Of a DNA stretch of 28,494 bases, positions 15,602-23,939 are shown one piece after another. Below the pieces are notes generated by a model that was not told the origin of the DNA, made no database searches, and saw nothing but the letters and a program-made list of their open reading frames with translations. The stretch is from Spirochaetia bacterium (lineage in GTDB: Bacteria > Spirochaetota > Spirochaetia > PWKH01), in contig JAIPFU010000009.1 in NCBI GenBank assembly GCA_021736505.1, forward strand, positions 1 to 28,494. Direction: 5' to 3'. Made by a program: the position numbers and the translations under genes. Each line of letters opens with the position of its first letter. The stretch's first letter is position 1.

Positions 15602-15659
15602 ACCTTTACTGAACTGAATCGACCTGGAACCGGCCTTCCTGTTTATAGATCCTAATACG

Positions 15660-15688
15660 GATATCAGTGAATATCAGATATCAGTGAA
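15660..15688. repeat. Direct repeat of GATATCAGTGAA before the patatin gene
   Basis: Two exact copies of GATATCAGTGAA begin at 15660 and 15677, a 17-bp period. They lie upstream of a possible -10 box TATACT (15723-15728), which overlaps the 10-bp palindrome ATACTAGTAT (15724-15733). They could be tandem activator sites or simple duplication. Confidence 0.55.
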
Positions 15689-15777
15689 GAAAAAATTGAG
15701 TGAATTTGGGAAAAAAATCGTGTATACTAGTATCTCTAGTAATTACTGCTGAAAGCAGGATATCGGGAGGAGTGCTT

Positions 15778-16731
15778 ATGGATACGGAAAAGACTATGCA
15801 CGATACTGCAGCGCTTCGGAAAAAACTTAAAGGAAAGACTGCTGTTGCTTTGGGGGGCGGAGCCGCTCTTGGTGTCTCCCATATTGGTGTTCTTCGGGCT
15901 CTTGAAGAGTTCGATATACGGCCATCCATTTTGAGCGGCAACAGTGCCGGAGCCTTGATAGGCGGAATCTACTCCACCGGCATCGGTATGGATGAGATGT
16001 ATGCTATAGCTCGGTCAGTGGATGCCAAAAAAAGTGCTGCCTTATTTCGCCCGACCCTTCATCGGGGCGGATTGATTGACGGAAAAGCGGTAAAGAAGTT
16101 TATTCACGACATCATCGGCGATGTACGGATAGAAGATTTGCCCATCCCGTTTATCGTATCTGCCGTTGACCTGAACAGCGGGGAACTGCTTTATTTTACA
16201 AAAGGGCCGCTGATAGATGCGATTATGGCAAGTATTTCTGTACCTGGGGTCTTTGTTCCTTACAAAGCAAATGGAACACTGCTTGTTGACGGTGGAATCC
16301 GCAGTACAATTCCTCTGGAGGCCCTGCCGGCATATGATCCGGATATTACCATAGGCGTCTCTATCCTGAAAAAAGGAAATATGGCAAAAACTCCTCGATT
16401 TACTGAAATTCACGCTGCCCTTGAAGAGGAAAACGAGTATGATCCGAAAAATTTCCTGGAGGTTCTCCAAAATACCCTCAACTTGGATAAGCTGTTTCCC
16501 AATAAAGATGTCCCCATATCCACAAGCATTGTCATTGAAGCAGTCAGTATCATGCTTACTGGATCAGGATATCGTGAGATGGAAATAGCGGATCCAGATA
16601 TAAAACTTGTTATCGATGTAACGGAAACGAAACTCTGGGAGTTTTCCCATGGTGCTGAAGTTGTTGAGAAAGGGTATCAGCAGGCGCGGCGGCAGCTGGA
16701 AAATTATCTAGGGGAGCCAGGAAAAGACTGA
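15778..16731 (+). CDS. Patatin-like phospholipase (RssA-like)
   Basis: 317 residues from the ATG at 15778, selected because GGGAGGAG lies 5 nt upstream; an upstream in-frame extension to 15700 has no ribosome site. Patatin landmarks are present: the oxyanion glycine loop GGGAALG (about 25-31), the nucleophile elbow GNSAG (Ser56) and the catalytic Asp171 in VDGGIRS. The Ser-Asp dyad predicts acyl-ester hydrolysis of phospholipids or other lipids. There is no signal peptide or membrane segment, so it is probably cytoplasmic, like bacterial RssA-type proteins. A C-terminal region of about 120 residues follows the core, with no recognised motif. Neighbouring genes give no clue to the substrate. 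Confidence 0.93.
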   Translation: MDTEKTMHDTAALRKKLKGKTAVALGGGAALGVSHIGVLRALEEFDIRPSILSGNSAGALIGGIYSTGIGMDEMYAIARSVDAKKSAALFRPTLHRGGLIDGKAVKKFIHDIIGDVRIEDLPIPFIVSAVDLNSGELLYFTKGPLIDAIMASISVPGVFVPYKANGTLLVDGGIRSTIPLEALPAYDPDITIGVSILKKGNMAKTPRFTEIHAALEEENEYDPKNFLEVLQNTLNLDKLFPNKDVPISTSIVIEAVSIMLTGSGYREMEIADPDIKLVIDVTETKLWEFSHGAEVVEKGYQQARRQLENYLGEPGKD

Positions 16732-16986
16732 GGATGTCGAGGAGACCGAGGAGGCCTGAGGTGACTGAGAAAAGGGGCTGAAAAACCAGGCCTTACTGAG
16801 GCTTACTGAAAAAAACCTGAAAAAAAGGCTGAAAAAAACCTGATTTTTATCAAAGCGGCATACAAAAGTTAAGATTTTACAGCCAAATTATTGATTTAAG
16901 CAATTAAATGACGATTTATGTTTCAATTAATCTCAAGTATATGGTATAATACGTCTATTCTAAATACTATTAAGAAAGGAGCTATT
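16732..16986. other. Intergenic region with low-complexity CTGA/GAG/AAA-rich stretch
   Basis: From 16732 to about 16845 the sequence is dominated by variants of CTGAGG, CTGAAAAA and ACTGA, with stops in all plus-strand frames. It looks like degenerate simple-sequence repeats, or decayed Lys/Glu-rich coding DNA. A run resembling a weak terminator (ending CTGATTTTT near 16847) is present, but with no clear stem. The 3' part carries the promoter of the small Hc1-like gene. Confidence 0.6.
16922..16950 (+). promoter_or_regulatory. Extended -10 promoter of the Hc1-like gene
   Basis: TATAAT (16945-16950) is preceded by TG plus one base, an extended -10 box. A poor -35 (TTCAAT) lies 17 nt upstream. 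The start codon follows 37 nt after the -10. Confidence 0.75.
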
Positions 16987-17163
16987 ATGAGTTTACGTGA
17001 TCAAATTACAGAGCAGTTTGAAATCTATATTGCCGAAAGTAAAAGGTTCGAAGAAAACGGCGTGAAAGTGGCAGCTACCAGAGCAAGAAAAGCTTTGGCA
17101 GAGATCGGCAAATTGGCAAAAGAAGAGAGAAAAGAGATTCAGGACAAAAAGAACGAAATGTAA
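16987..17163 (+). CDS. Histone H1-like Hc1-family small DNA-binding protein
   Basis: 58 residues, rich in Lys, Arg and Glu. The start at 16987 has AAGGAG 5 nt upstream; an in-frame extension to 16918 runs through the promoter and is rejected. The pattern FEENGVKVAATRARKALAEIGKLAKEERKEIQ matches the helical core of Hc1-type proteins, known as nucleoid compactors in Chlamydia and as small relatives elsewhere. The core is present, but the long Lys/Ala/Arg tail of many members is missing. A strong promoter and a clean terminator make this a well-defined single-gene unit. DNA or RNA binding is inferred from family resemblance. Confidence 0.85.
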   Translation: MSLRDQITEQFEIYIAESKRFEENGVKVAATRARKALAEIGKLAKEERKEIQDKKNEM

Positions 17164-17253
17164 TTTGACCTTTGTGCTTTTTTCTCAAGGTATCACAAAA
17201 AAACCTTCTCGCGGTGGTAGAAAGACTGCTGCAGTTTGTGTTTTGTCAGATGG

Positions 17254-17284
17254 ACCGTACATGATGCAGCGTGTACGGTTTTTT
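17254..17284 (+). terminator. Rho-independent terminator after the Hc1-like gene
   Basis: ACCGTACA (17254-17261) and TGTACGGT (17272-17279) form a perfect 8-bp stem with a 10-nt loop, followed directly by a run of T. Confidence 0.9.
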
Positions 17285-17329
17285 CTTTATTCTCATTAAT
17301 TCTTATGATGTACTTGTGTCCTCGAAACC

Positions 17330-18040
17330 ATGCCGCCCATGCATTTGGATATTGGTTCTTCAGGAGTGCCTGTGCGCTATAGATGCCTGATCCTCGACCA
17401 TGATGATACAGCGGTAAACAGTACTCCCCTGCTTCACTATCCTGCCCATCGCAGGGTGATGGAGATATTGCGTCCTGGAACCGAACCGGCGAGCCTGGAG
17501 GAGTGGATGCGTAAGAATTTCTCCCCCGGTATCCTCTCGTACCTGGAAGATGAACTAGGCTTCAGCCCCGAAGAGGTCCAGCAGGAGTACGAAATCTGGC
17601 AGGAGTTTGTACGGAATAAGCCGGCGCAGTTTTTTCCAGGCTTCATACCGACCTTGCAGGAGTTTCATGAAAACGGGGGGATCCTCGCAGTCATATCACA
17701 TTCCACTAAAGAAAATATCCTCAAAGACTATGCCGCCGCCGGGGCAGAACATCTTATTCAGGCAGTTTACGGCTGGGAGCATGAAAAGGAGATGCGTAAA
17801 CCTTCTCCCTACCCAGTGAACCGAATCCTCGAAACCTTCGGACTCAAGCGCAGTGAAGCCCTCATCCTTGACGACCTGAAACCAGCGGTCATCATGGCAA
17901 GGGCTTCCGGCGTAGATATTGCAGCAGCGGGTTGGGGAATACAGGTCCCGGAAATTGAAGAGGAGATGCGATCAGCCTGCACCTATTACTTCGAAACAAT
18001 CCGGGACATGCGGAATTTTCTCATGAATCATTCAGGCTGA
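17330..18040 (+). CDS. HAD-superfamily hydrolase (phosphatase-like)
   Basis: 236 residues. Motif I is LILDHDDTAVNS, with both nucleophile and acid Asp. A helical cap domain follows (about 35-110). Motif II is LAVISHS (Ser), motif III Lys is in KEMRKPSPYPVN, and motif IV is ALILDDLKPAVIMARASG (paired Asp). The layout matches subfamily I HAD phosphatases of the phosphoglycolate phosphatase or beta-phosphoglucomutase type. The substrate is not predictable. No Shine-Dalgarno is visible before the ATG at 17330 or the alternative at 17339, so the start is uncertain and the message may have a very short leader. It is convergent with the next gene. Confidence 0.88.
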   Translation: MPPMHLDIGSSGVPVRYRCLILDHDDTAVNSTPLLHYPAHRRVMEILRPGTEPASLEEWMRKNFSPGILSYLEDELGFSPEEVQQEYEIWQEFVRNKPAQFFPGFIPTLQEFHENGGILAVISHSTKENILKDYAAAGAEHLIQAVYGWEHEKEMRKPSPYPVNRILETFGLKRSEALILDDLKPAVIMARASGVDIAAAGWGIQVPEIEEEMRSACTYYFETIRDMRNFLMNHSG

Positions 18041-18097
18041 TGGCTAAGCGCTCGGTTCCAGCCGCCAATGCAAAGTTCAAGCTCAACTTCGTGAAGA

Positions 18098-19231
18098 TCA
18101 TCTGCAGAAAAGGTCGGAAACAGCCTCCAATGAATCGATGATGGCGATGTGCTGCGGACACTGGGGCTCGCATTCCCCGCAGGCGATACACATATCCGCT
18201 GTATGTCCCTTAAAAGAGCTGAGGTAGTTTTCCTTCCAGCCTTCGGTATCCTCAAACATCAGGGCATTATTATAGAAGCGGAACGCCTCGGGGATATTCA
18301 CGTCATGGGGGCAAGGCATGCAGTAGCCGCAGGAAGTACAGGGGACCTCGATCTTATCCAGGAACATTCCTTTGACCTCCTCCACCACGGAGAGATCTTC
18401 CTTGGACAGGGCTCCCGATTCGGCATTCTCCGCTACAGCAAGGTTCTCATCAGTTTGGGCCATGCTGCTCATGCCGCTGAGGACTACGCTGACCCGCGGA
18501 TCATTCCAGACCCAGCGCAGAGCCCACTCCGCCGCAGTCCAGTCCCTCGGAGCACGATCAAACACCTGCTGAATATCCTCGGGAAGGTCGCCGGCAATCC
18601 CGCCGCCCCGCAGCGGTTCCATCACCACAATACCAATTCCCCGGTCATACGCATAGGCAAGCCCTTCACTTCCTGCCTGCATATGGGTATCCAGGTAGTT
18701 GTACTGAATCTGGCAAAAATCCCAGTTATAAGCGTCGATTATGGTCTTGAATGTGTCCAGGTCATCATGAAATGAGAACCCGATATTTCTGACACGGCCG
18801 TCGGTACGGGCTGTATCCATAAAATCAAATACCCCATGCTTCTTAAGTTCCTCCCAGCGATCCTTGTCCAGAGCGTGAAGCAGGTAGTAGTCGATATGGT
18901 CGGTCTGCAGACGCTTCAGCTGCTCATTCAGGTACTTGTCAAAATCTTCACGGGAAGAAACCAGCCAGCTCGGCAGTTTCGTGGCCAAATGCACCTTTTC
19001 CCGATAGCCGTCCGCCAGGACCTCCGCTGTAAAGGGTTCGCTCTCTCCGCCGTGGTAGGGATAGGCTGTATCAATATAATTGACCCCCCTGTCGATGGCT
19101 TTGCGCATCATAGCAGTAGCCTGCTCCCTGTCGATATCCTTTGAATCCGCTGATTTCAGCGGCAGCCGCATGCAGCCGAAGCCGAGAATCGAAAGGGAAT
19201 CTTCTGCTTGTGGAAATCTTCTGTATTTCAT
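18098..19231 (-). CDS. Aldo-keto reductase with C-terminal double 4Fe-4S ferredoxin domain
   Basis: 377 residues from the ATG at 19231, chosen because GGGAGGAG lies just upstream. The aldo-keto reductase barrel (about 1-285) has the tetrad Asp54 and Tyr59 in DTAYPYH, Lys85 and His119 (YYLLHAL). The C-terminus adds two cysteine clusters: Cys298/301/304/307 (CTSCGYCMPCP) and Cys348/351/354/358 (CIACGECEPQCP), each fit to hold a 4Fe-4S centre. This fusion is common in anaerobes and is thought to couple carbonyl reduction to ferredoxin-like electron transfer; the substrate is unknown. It probably has its own promoter (TATAAT on the minus strand at 19303-19298). It is unrelated in detail to the YghZ-type enzyme at 14528. 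Confidence 0.94.
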   Translation of the reverse strand: MKYRRFPQAEDSLSILGFGCMRLPLKSADSKDIDREQATAMMRKAIDRGVNYIDTAYPYHGGESEPFTAEVLADGYREKVHLATKLPSWLVSSREDFDKYLNEQLKRLQTDHIDYYLLHALDKDRWEELKKHGVFDFMDTARTDGRVRNIGFSFHDDLDTFKTIIDAYNWDFCQIQYNYLDTHMQAGSEGLAYAYDRGIGIVVMEPLRGGGIAGDLPEDIQQVFDRAPRDWTAAEWALRWVWNDPRVSVVLSGMSSMAQTDENLAVAENAESGALSKEDLSVVEEVKGMFLDKIEVPCTSCGYCMPCPHDVNIPEAFRFYNNALMFEDTEGWKENYLSSFKGHTADMCIACGECEPQCPQHIAIIDSLEAVSDLFCR

Positions 19232-19297
19232 CTGCTCCTCCCTGAAGTCAAAATGATTTGTGTTTTTCTCATATACCGGCATTATGCATAGTACCGT

Positions 19298-19319
19298 ATT
19301 ATAAAGACTAGCATACTAA
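19298..19319 (-). promoter_or_regulatory. -10 box with adjoining TTAGTATGCTAG motif, aldo-keto reductase promoter
   Basis: On the minus strand TATAAT occupies 19303-19298. Just upstream, 19319-19308 reads TTAGTATGCTAG, close to the palindrome TTAGTATACTAA before the binding-protein gene. No good -35 box is visible, so an activator may be needed or the site may be coincidental. Confidence 0.45.
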
Positions 19320-19361
19320 TCAGCTTTTTTGAATGAGCTTATACCTGTTTCTTGCCATGTC

Positions 19362-19841
19362 TTAGATGAGTTCCTGAAAGAAATAAAAGATTATCATCCC
19401 CGTACTCACTGTCTTGAGCAGGACTCCGCCGAGGAAGCCCATGAAAGCGCCGAATCCGGAGCGAAGTGCCTCACGGGAAGAGAGGCCGCCGGTGAATTCA
19501 CCGATAGCAGCACCGAAAAATGGACCAATGATGATGCCGAAGGGCGGGAAGATGAACAGCCCTGCCAGAAGGCCGATTGCGCTGCCCCAGACGGCGCGCC
19601 GGCTCCCGCCGTATCTTCGGGTGCTCCAGAGGGGAATAAAGTTATCCAGAATTGTCACTCCCACTGCAGCAGCCGCCCAGAAAATGAGAAAAGGGGTGCT
19701 GAAGGAGTGTGATTCCGTAAGATGCAGCAGCACGAGACCTCCGTATGCAATGGGCGGTCCCGGAATGATCGGGATAATGCAGCCGGCAAAACCGACGATG
19801 AGAAAAAGAACTCCAAGAATAATAAGCAGTATTTCCAGCAT
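19362..19841 (-). CDS. DUF456-family membrane protein
   Basis: 159 residues, almost entirely hydrophobic, with about four to five membrane segments. The N-terminal pattern GFAGCIIPIIPGPPIAYGGLVL and the later glycine-rich GLLAGLFIFPPFGIIIGPFFGAAIGE segment are characteristic of DUF456 proteins, whose function is unknown. AAGGAGG lies 6 nt before the ATG. It starts 89 bp after the MATE gene on the same strand and may be the last gene of that operon. Confidence 0.9.
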   Translation of the reverse strand: MLEILLIILGVLFLIVGFAGCIIPIIPGPPIAYGGLVLLHLTESHSFSTPFLIFWAAAAVGVTILDNFIPLWSTRRYGGSRRAVWGSAIGLLAGLFIFPPFGIIIGPFFGAAIGEFTGGLSSREALRSGFGAFMGFLGGVLLKTVSTGMIIFYFFQELI

Positions 19842-19930
19842 ATCAGACCTCCTTACAGTGATTAAACTCCTGTCGTCCTTCCTGATGCAGGACGAATCGG
19901 TGAATCCGTAAATAGTTGAGCTTCTATGAT

Positions 19931-21307
19931 TTACGGTGATGCTGACGCATAGCTTCTGAGCTCTCGCAAAAGCATCCAGCGGGAAGTGAGACCAGTAATA
20001 GAGTAACTGAACAGAATGCCGATAAAAACTCCAATGGGGCCGTAGAGCAGAGAGCCGAGCAGGCCGAGCGGAATTGTCAAGCCGAACATCTGCAGCAGGC
20101 TGAGAGAAGCCGCCTTAAACGGCTGACGAAGCACATTCAGCCCGGCGGAGACAATGATGAAGATCCCCTGCAGACCATAGGCCAGGGATACAATTTTCAG
20201 GTACATAGCCGTGGTGCGGTAAACGCTGGGATCATCGTTGAATATCCGGGATATGGGGTTTGCGAAAAGTAGGAAAAGGACAAAAACCGCTGCCCCGATG
20301 GTGAACGAAAAAATTTCACTCTTCTGAAAACCCTCCTTAACCCGGTGAATGAGATGTGCCCCGATATTCTGTCCGATATAGGGACCCATGACACTGGAGA
20401 GGGCGTTGACCGATGCAAGTGCGAAAAACTCAATCCGAGTTGCTACTCCGTAACCAGCTACAATTTCCGGGCCGTACTCCGCCAAAATGCGGGTGACCAC
20501 GCCAGCCCCGAGGGGGACAATCATTTTTGCAGCCATATTGGGAACGCCGATGTAGAGTATCTGCTTCCAGGAATCAACTATTTTTGAAAATGGCGGCTTA
20601 TCGAAACTGATCAGATGCTCCCTGACCAGAAGCACATACATGATGATGCAGAAGGTAACGGATCTACCCAGAAGAGTTGCTGTGGCAGCTCCGGAGATGC
20701 CCATCCGGGGAAAAGGTCCTAGTCCGAAGATGAGAAGCGGATCCAGGGCTGCATTGACTAAAGCACCGACGACCATGAGCATGCCGGGGGTCTTTGTATC
20801 TCCGATTGCCCGGACTGAGTTATTGCCGATCATGGGGAAAATGACGAAAATCATTCCCCAGTACCAGATCTTCATGTAGTCATGGATATAGGGCAGCACT
20901 GTTTCGGTTGCGCCGAGAAGCCGAAACAGCGGGTTGATGGTGGCAAGACCGATCCCTGCGCAAATTCCCACGACAATCAGGCCGAGCATAAGGCTGTCAG
21001 TGGCAAGCCGTTTAACTTGAGCGTGATTTCCGGCCCCTAGGGCGCGGGATACCAATGCCGAAGTTCCCATGCCCAAGCCGAGGGCGATACTTTGCACTAC
21101 CAGAACCACGGGGAAGGTAAAAGCAAGTGCGGCGAGCTGCTCTTTTCCCAACTGGCCGACAAAGAAGGTATCGACAATATTGTACATTCCCATGCTGAGA
21201 ATGCCGAAGATCATCGGTATGGTCATTCTGATGAGAAGCGGCGCAACCCTGCCTTCCGTGAGATTTGCCTTTGCTGATCGCTTCGGAACTTTTCCGAATA
21301 GTTTCAT
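19931..21307 (-). CDS. MATE-family multidrug/metabolite exporter
   Basis: 458 residues from the ATG at 21307. About 12 membrane segments form the usual two six-helix MatE halves. The segment NIVDTFFVGQLGKEQLAALAFTFP in helix 1 and the following loop is typical of the MepA/NorM-like branch. It is a sodium- or proton-coupled exporter of organic cations, drugs or metabolites. The start codon overlaps the stop of the upstream methyltransferase as ATGA, so translation is probably coupled. The partner suggests it exports, or protects against, a compound linked to that enzyme, but this is inference only. Confidence 0.95.
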   Translation of the reverse strand: MKLFGKVPKRSAKANLTEGRVAPLLIRMTIPMIFGILSMGMYNIVDTFFVGQLGKEQLAALAFTFPVVLVVQSIALGLGMGTSALVSRALGAGNHAQVKRLATDSLMLGLIVVGICAGIGLATINPLFRLLGATETVLPYIHDYMKIWYWGMIFVIFPMIGNNSVRAIGDTKTPGMLMVVGALVNAALDPLLIFGLGPFPRMGISGAATATLLGRSVTFCIIMYVLLVREHLISFDKPPFSKIVDSWKQILYIGVPNMAAKMIVPLGAGVVTRILAEYGPEIVAGYGVATRIEFFALASVNALSSVMGPYIGQNIGAHLIHRVKEGFQKSEIFSFTIGAAVFVLFLLFANPISRIFNDDPSVYRTTAMYLKIVSLAYGLQGIFIIVSAGLNVLRQPFKAASLSLLQMFGLTIPLGLLGSLLYGPIGVFIGILFSYSITGLTSRWMLLRELRSYASASP

Positions 21308-21969
21308 GAAGTCTTGTCCTGTACGCCTTCCTGCGCTTTTTCTGCACCGGACGGAGGGGTATCTGGGTTCTTGCCGGCGCAATCGGCTATGGTGATGACG
21401 CCTTTGAGGCTTTTTTTCGTCTGCAGGAGCTTCAAGCCGGCCGCCTCTATCAGCTGTTCCAGGCCGCCGTTCCGCTGATAGTTCCTGAAGCCCCGGTAAT
21501 GGTCTCCCGCGGCGAGGCGTTCAATGATGAATGCCCCCTTTCCCTGCATGTTGTTAGGCAGGGGGCTTGAATAATCGGCAATGATCAGGCGTTCAGCGGT
21601 TCTGGACATCTCCAGCAGTATCGGAAGGCGGTATTCCTCCGGCATTTCGTGCAGAGCCAGACTGATAGTAGCGATATCGAATTCGTAAGCATCAGCAAAA
21701 TGAAGATTCCTGCCGTCCCCATGTATAAAGGAGATGTGATCGTGGCTGCCTGTTTTAAGACGGGAAGATGCGCAGCTTGCCATGGCTGAGTTGATATCCA
21801 CCCCTACGACGCGGGAACAGGTCTCGGAAAATAGAAGTGACTGAGTGCCCGTGCCGGAGCCAAGCTCAATGACGCTGCTTCCTTCAGGAATCATTTCTGC
21901 AATATCCTTTCTGAGGTGCTTGAGAAGAGGATCTATGAATAAGCGATAAAAATGACAGGTAACGGACAT
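21304..21969 (-). CDS. Class I SAM-dependent methyltransferase, coupled to the MATE exporter
   Basis: 221 residues from the ATG at 21969, which has AAGGAG 11 nt upstream; an ATG at 21990 would place that AAGGAG inside the gene. Motif I is VIELGSGTGTQSLLF, followed by VVGVDINSAMASCA, IHGDGRN and FDIATISLALHEMPEE, resembling UbiE/Methyltransf_25 enzymes. A C-terminal tail of about 20 polar residues follows. The gene ends in an ATGA overlap with the MATE exporter. The promoter TTGCAA-17-TACAAT lies about 90 bp upstream. The substrate is unknown. Confidence 0.92.
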   Translation of the reverse strand: MSVTCHFYRLFIDPLLKHLRKDIAEMIPEGSSVIELGSGTGTQSLLFSETCSRVVGVDINSAMASCASSRLKTGSHDHISFIHGDGRNLHFADAYEFDIATISLALHEMPEEYRLPILLEMSRTAERLIIADYSSPLPNNMQGKGAFIIERLAAGDHYRGFRNYQRNGGLEQLIEAAGLKLLQTKKSLKGVITIADCAGKNPDTPPSGAEKAQEGVQDKTS

Positions 21970-22056
21970 AGCAATTACTGCTCCTTGCATGCATCTGATT
22001 CTCTTTCAGGGGGTTTATAAAACTGCCCGCAGAAAAGAAAAGAGAGAGATTAGATA

Positions 22057-22085
22057 ATTGTACCCGCGGAAAAAGGTCTTTGCAA
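22057..22085 (-). promoter_or_regulatory. Sigma-70-type promoter of the methyltransferase-MATE operon
   Basis: Read on the minus strand: TTGCAA (22085-22080), a 17-nt spacer and TACAAT (22062-22057). The start codon lies about 88 nt further on. No other gene was seen in the 21970-22186 spacer. Confidence 0.7.
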
Positions 22086-22186
22086 GAGAGTCCTGCTGAC
22101 CTCATTACAAAGACCGTTGCTGGTTCTGATATAAGCAATGTATGCAAAGCAGTTAGGCATATTTGATTTCAAAGCATAGCCGGTTT

Positions 22187-23032
22187 TCAGGATTTTTTTT
22201 CAGCATTCTTGGACTTGCTGGACTCATCCGGAGGGAGAATCTGCCGCAGGAATTCCTGGGTTCTGGCATGTTCCGGGGAGGAGAACATCTTTTCCGGTTC
22301 CGCTTCTTCCAGGATGATGCCTTCGTCCATGAAAATAACTCTATGGGCAGCTTCTTTTGCAAACCACATTTCATGGGTTACGACGATCATGGTCATCCCT
22401 TCTCTGCCAAGGTCTTCCATAACGCTGATGACTTCGCCCACCAGTTCCGGATCCAGGGCGCTGGTCGGTTCATCGAACATCATGACCTTCGGTTCCATTG
22501 CTAGAGCTCGGGCAATGGCAACCCGCTGTTTCTGCCCCCCGGAAAGCATGGAGGGGTAGGTGTTTGCCTTATCCTCAAGTCCCACCTTCCGGAGCAGCTC
22601 GTAGGCCATTTTGTGGGCCTTCTTTTTGGATATACCTTTTACATGGACTGGTCCTTCCATTACATTTTTTATGACCGACATGTGGGGGAACAGGTTGAAG
22701 TGCTGAAATACCATGCCGAGATCCTGACGAACATGGTTCAGGGCTTTCTGATTCTCGAATTCGATCTTTTTTCCCTGCAGGTAGATGGATCCCTTCTGGG
22801 ACTCCTCTAAGGCATTGATGCAGCGGAGGAGGGTGCTCTTTCCTGAACCGCTGGCGCCGATTACCACAACCACTTCTCCTTCCTGGATTTCCAGGTCAAT
22901 GTCTTTCAGTACATGCAGGTCGCCGTACCATTTCCCGAGATGATCTATCTTCAGGATGGGTTCTGCAGCGGCTGTACGTTCATTTTCTGTCTGTTTTGTT
23001 TCAGGTGATTTATTTGTTTCAGTCACGGTCAC
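22187..23032 (-). CDS. Polar amino-acid ABC transporter ATP-binding protein (GlnQ/ArtP-like)
   Basis: 281 residues. An unusual polar N-terminal extension of about 24 residues precedes the ATPase. Walker A is GASGSGKST (59-67), the Q loop lies in [11 protein letters not shown], the signature is LSGGQKQR (from 163), Walker B is VMMFDEP (183-189), and the switch His is in [12 protein letters not shown]. These are the features of HisP/GlnQ-type polar amino-acid importers. The GTG start at 23032 overlaps the permease gene by 14 nt. A second GTG at 23026 is better spaced from GAGGG, so either could be used. It is the last gene of binding protein-permease-ATPase. Confidence 0.96.
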   Translation of the reverse strand: MTVTETNKSPETKQTENERTAAAEPILKIDHLGKWYGDLHVLKDIDLEIQEGEVVVVIGASGSGKSTLLRCINALEESQKGSIYLQGKKIEFENQKALNHVRQDLGMVFQHFNLFPHMSVIKNVMEGPVHVKGISKKKAHKMAYELLRKVGLEDKANTYPSMLSGGQKQRVAIARALAMEPKVMMFDEPTSALDPELVGEVISVMEDLGREGMTMIVVTHEMWFAKEAAHRVIFMDEGIILEEAEPEKMFSSPEHARTQEFLRQILPPDESSKSKNAEKKS

Positions 23033-23690
23033 TTACCCTCAATCGTTTTTCAACCCGGTGTACGGCAAAAGTAAGTACACTGGTCATAATGAGATACCAA
23101 ATGGCTACGATAATCAGCATTTCCATATACATGAATGATGATGAGCCGAGCTGGCGTCCTCGTAAAAGCAGTTCCGGTACGGCGATGGTGCTTGCCAGGG
23201 AGCTGTCTTTCAGTGCAATGATGAACTGGTTGCCCAGGGGCGGTACAGCCCGTTTGAATGCCTGGGGTAGGATGATCCTTCTCATAGCTTTTTTTTGGGG
23301 CATTCCCAAGCTTCTTGCTGCTTCCATTTGGCCGTAATGAATAGACTGGATGGAGCCTCTGAAAATTTCGGCAATATACGCTCCGTTATGTACCCCCAGA
23401 GCAATAATAGCCGAGGGGAAGGGAGGGATAGTGACTATGGAGGTCAGCCCGTAGTAGATGATGAAGAGCTGTAGAAGCAGAGGCGTTCCACGGATCACAA
23501 AAATATATGCATTTGAGATTCCCGATGCGGCTTTGTTTGAGGACAGCTTGCCCAATGCCACGATGAGCCCTAGAACAAGACCCGTTAAGATTCCTAGGGT
23601 AGTGATCTCAAGGGTATAGAGGGCTGCCTGGGCAAAAAAGAAGAACTTCTCAGGGATTACGGTAAAATCCCAGGGGATTATATTATTCAC
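23019..23690 (-). CDS. Polar amino-acid ABC transporter permease (HisM/GlnP-like)
   Basis: 223 residues, usual length, about five membrane segments. The family loop that docks on the ATPase is seen as [24 protein letters not shown], and the conserved [16 protein letters not shown] segment is present. The start is a GTG at 23690 with AGGAG 8 nt upstream. It overlaps the ATPase gene by 14 nt. Only one permease is present, so it probably acts as a homodimer. Confidence 0.96.
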   Translation of the reverse strand: MNNIIPWDFTVIPEKFFFFAQAALYTLEITTLGILTGLVLGLIVALGKLSSNKAASGISNAYIFVIRGTPLLLQLFIIYYGLTSIVTIPPFPSAIIALGVHNGAYIAEIFRGSIQSIHYGQMEAARSLGMPQKKAMRRIILPQAFKRAVPPLGNQFIIALKDSSLASTIAVPELLLRGRQLGSSSFMYMEMLIIVAIWYLIMTSVLTFAVHRVEKRLRVSDRD

Positions 23691-23803
23691 GAATGTTTTC
23701 TCCTATTCTCGATCTGCAGAGGGCTGTATGCATGAGAAAGAGCCAGCAGGCTCCCTGAAGGAAGCAGTACCGGCTCATTCATTCCCGAGCGAGTGCTGGG
23801 ATC

Positions 23804-23900
23804 GCAAGGTGAAATACCCCGCCCTTTGGGGCCCCTTGGGGCGGCAAAGAAGGCAAATCCTTGTGGGTCCAGGACTTACCTTGGGGTATTGATACCTTGC
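23804..23900 (-). promoter_or_regulatory. Structured intercistronic spacer between binding-protein and permease genes
   Basis: Within the 249-bp gap (23691-23939), GCAAGGT plus AATACCCC at 23804-23820 pair with GGGGTATT plus ACCTTGC at 23883-23900, a 15-bp stem with one small internal loop. Inside it is a GC-rich hairpin (CCGCCC at 23819-23824 with GGGCGG, around GGGGCCCC). A further small hairpin GAGCC-TGCT-GGCTC lies nearer the permease. The RNA probably protects or uncouples the binding-protein message, giving more binding protein than permease, as in other importer operons. Confidence 0.7.
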
Positions 23901-23939
23901 ATTATGCAGTTTTACATTCCACCGCAATGTCGGGATATT

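Noticed and set aside
15700..15777. N-terminal extension of the patatin-like protein
   Set aside because: No ribosome site at 15700. GGGAGGAG directly precedes the ATG at 15778, which begins the normal family length.
16918..16986. N-terminal extension of the Hc1-like protein
   Set aside because: It would run through the extended -10 promoter. The internal ATG at 16987 has an AAGGAG site.
18149..18775. 208-residue plus-strand open frame
   Set aside because: Antisense to the ferredoxin-type aldo-keto reductase, whose catalytic and cysteine motifs are intact on the minus strand.
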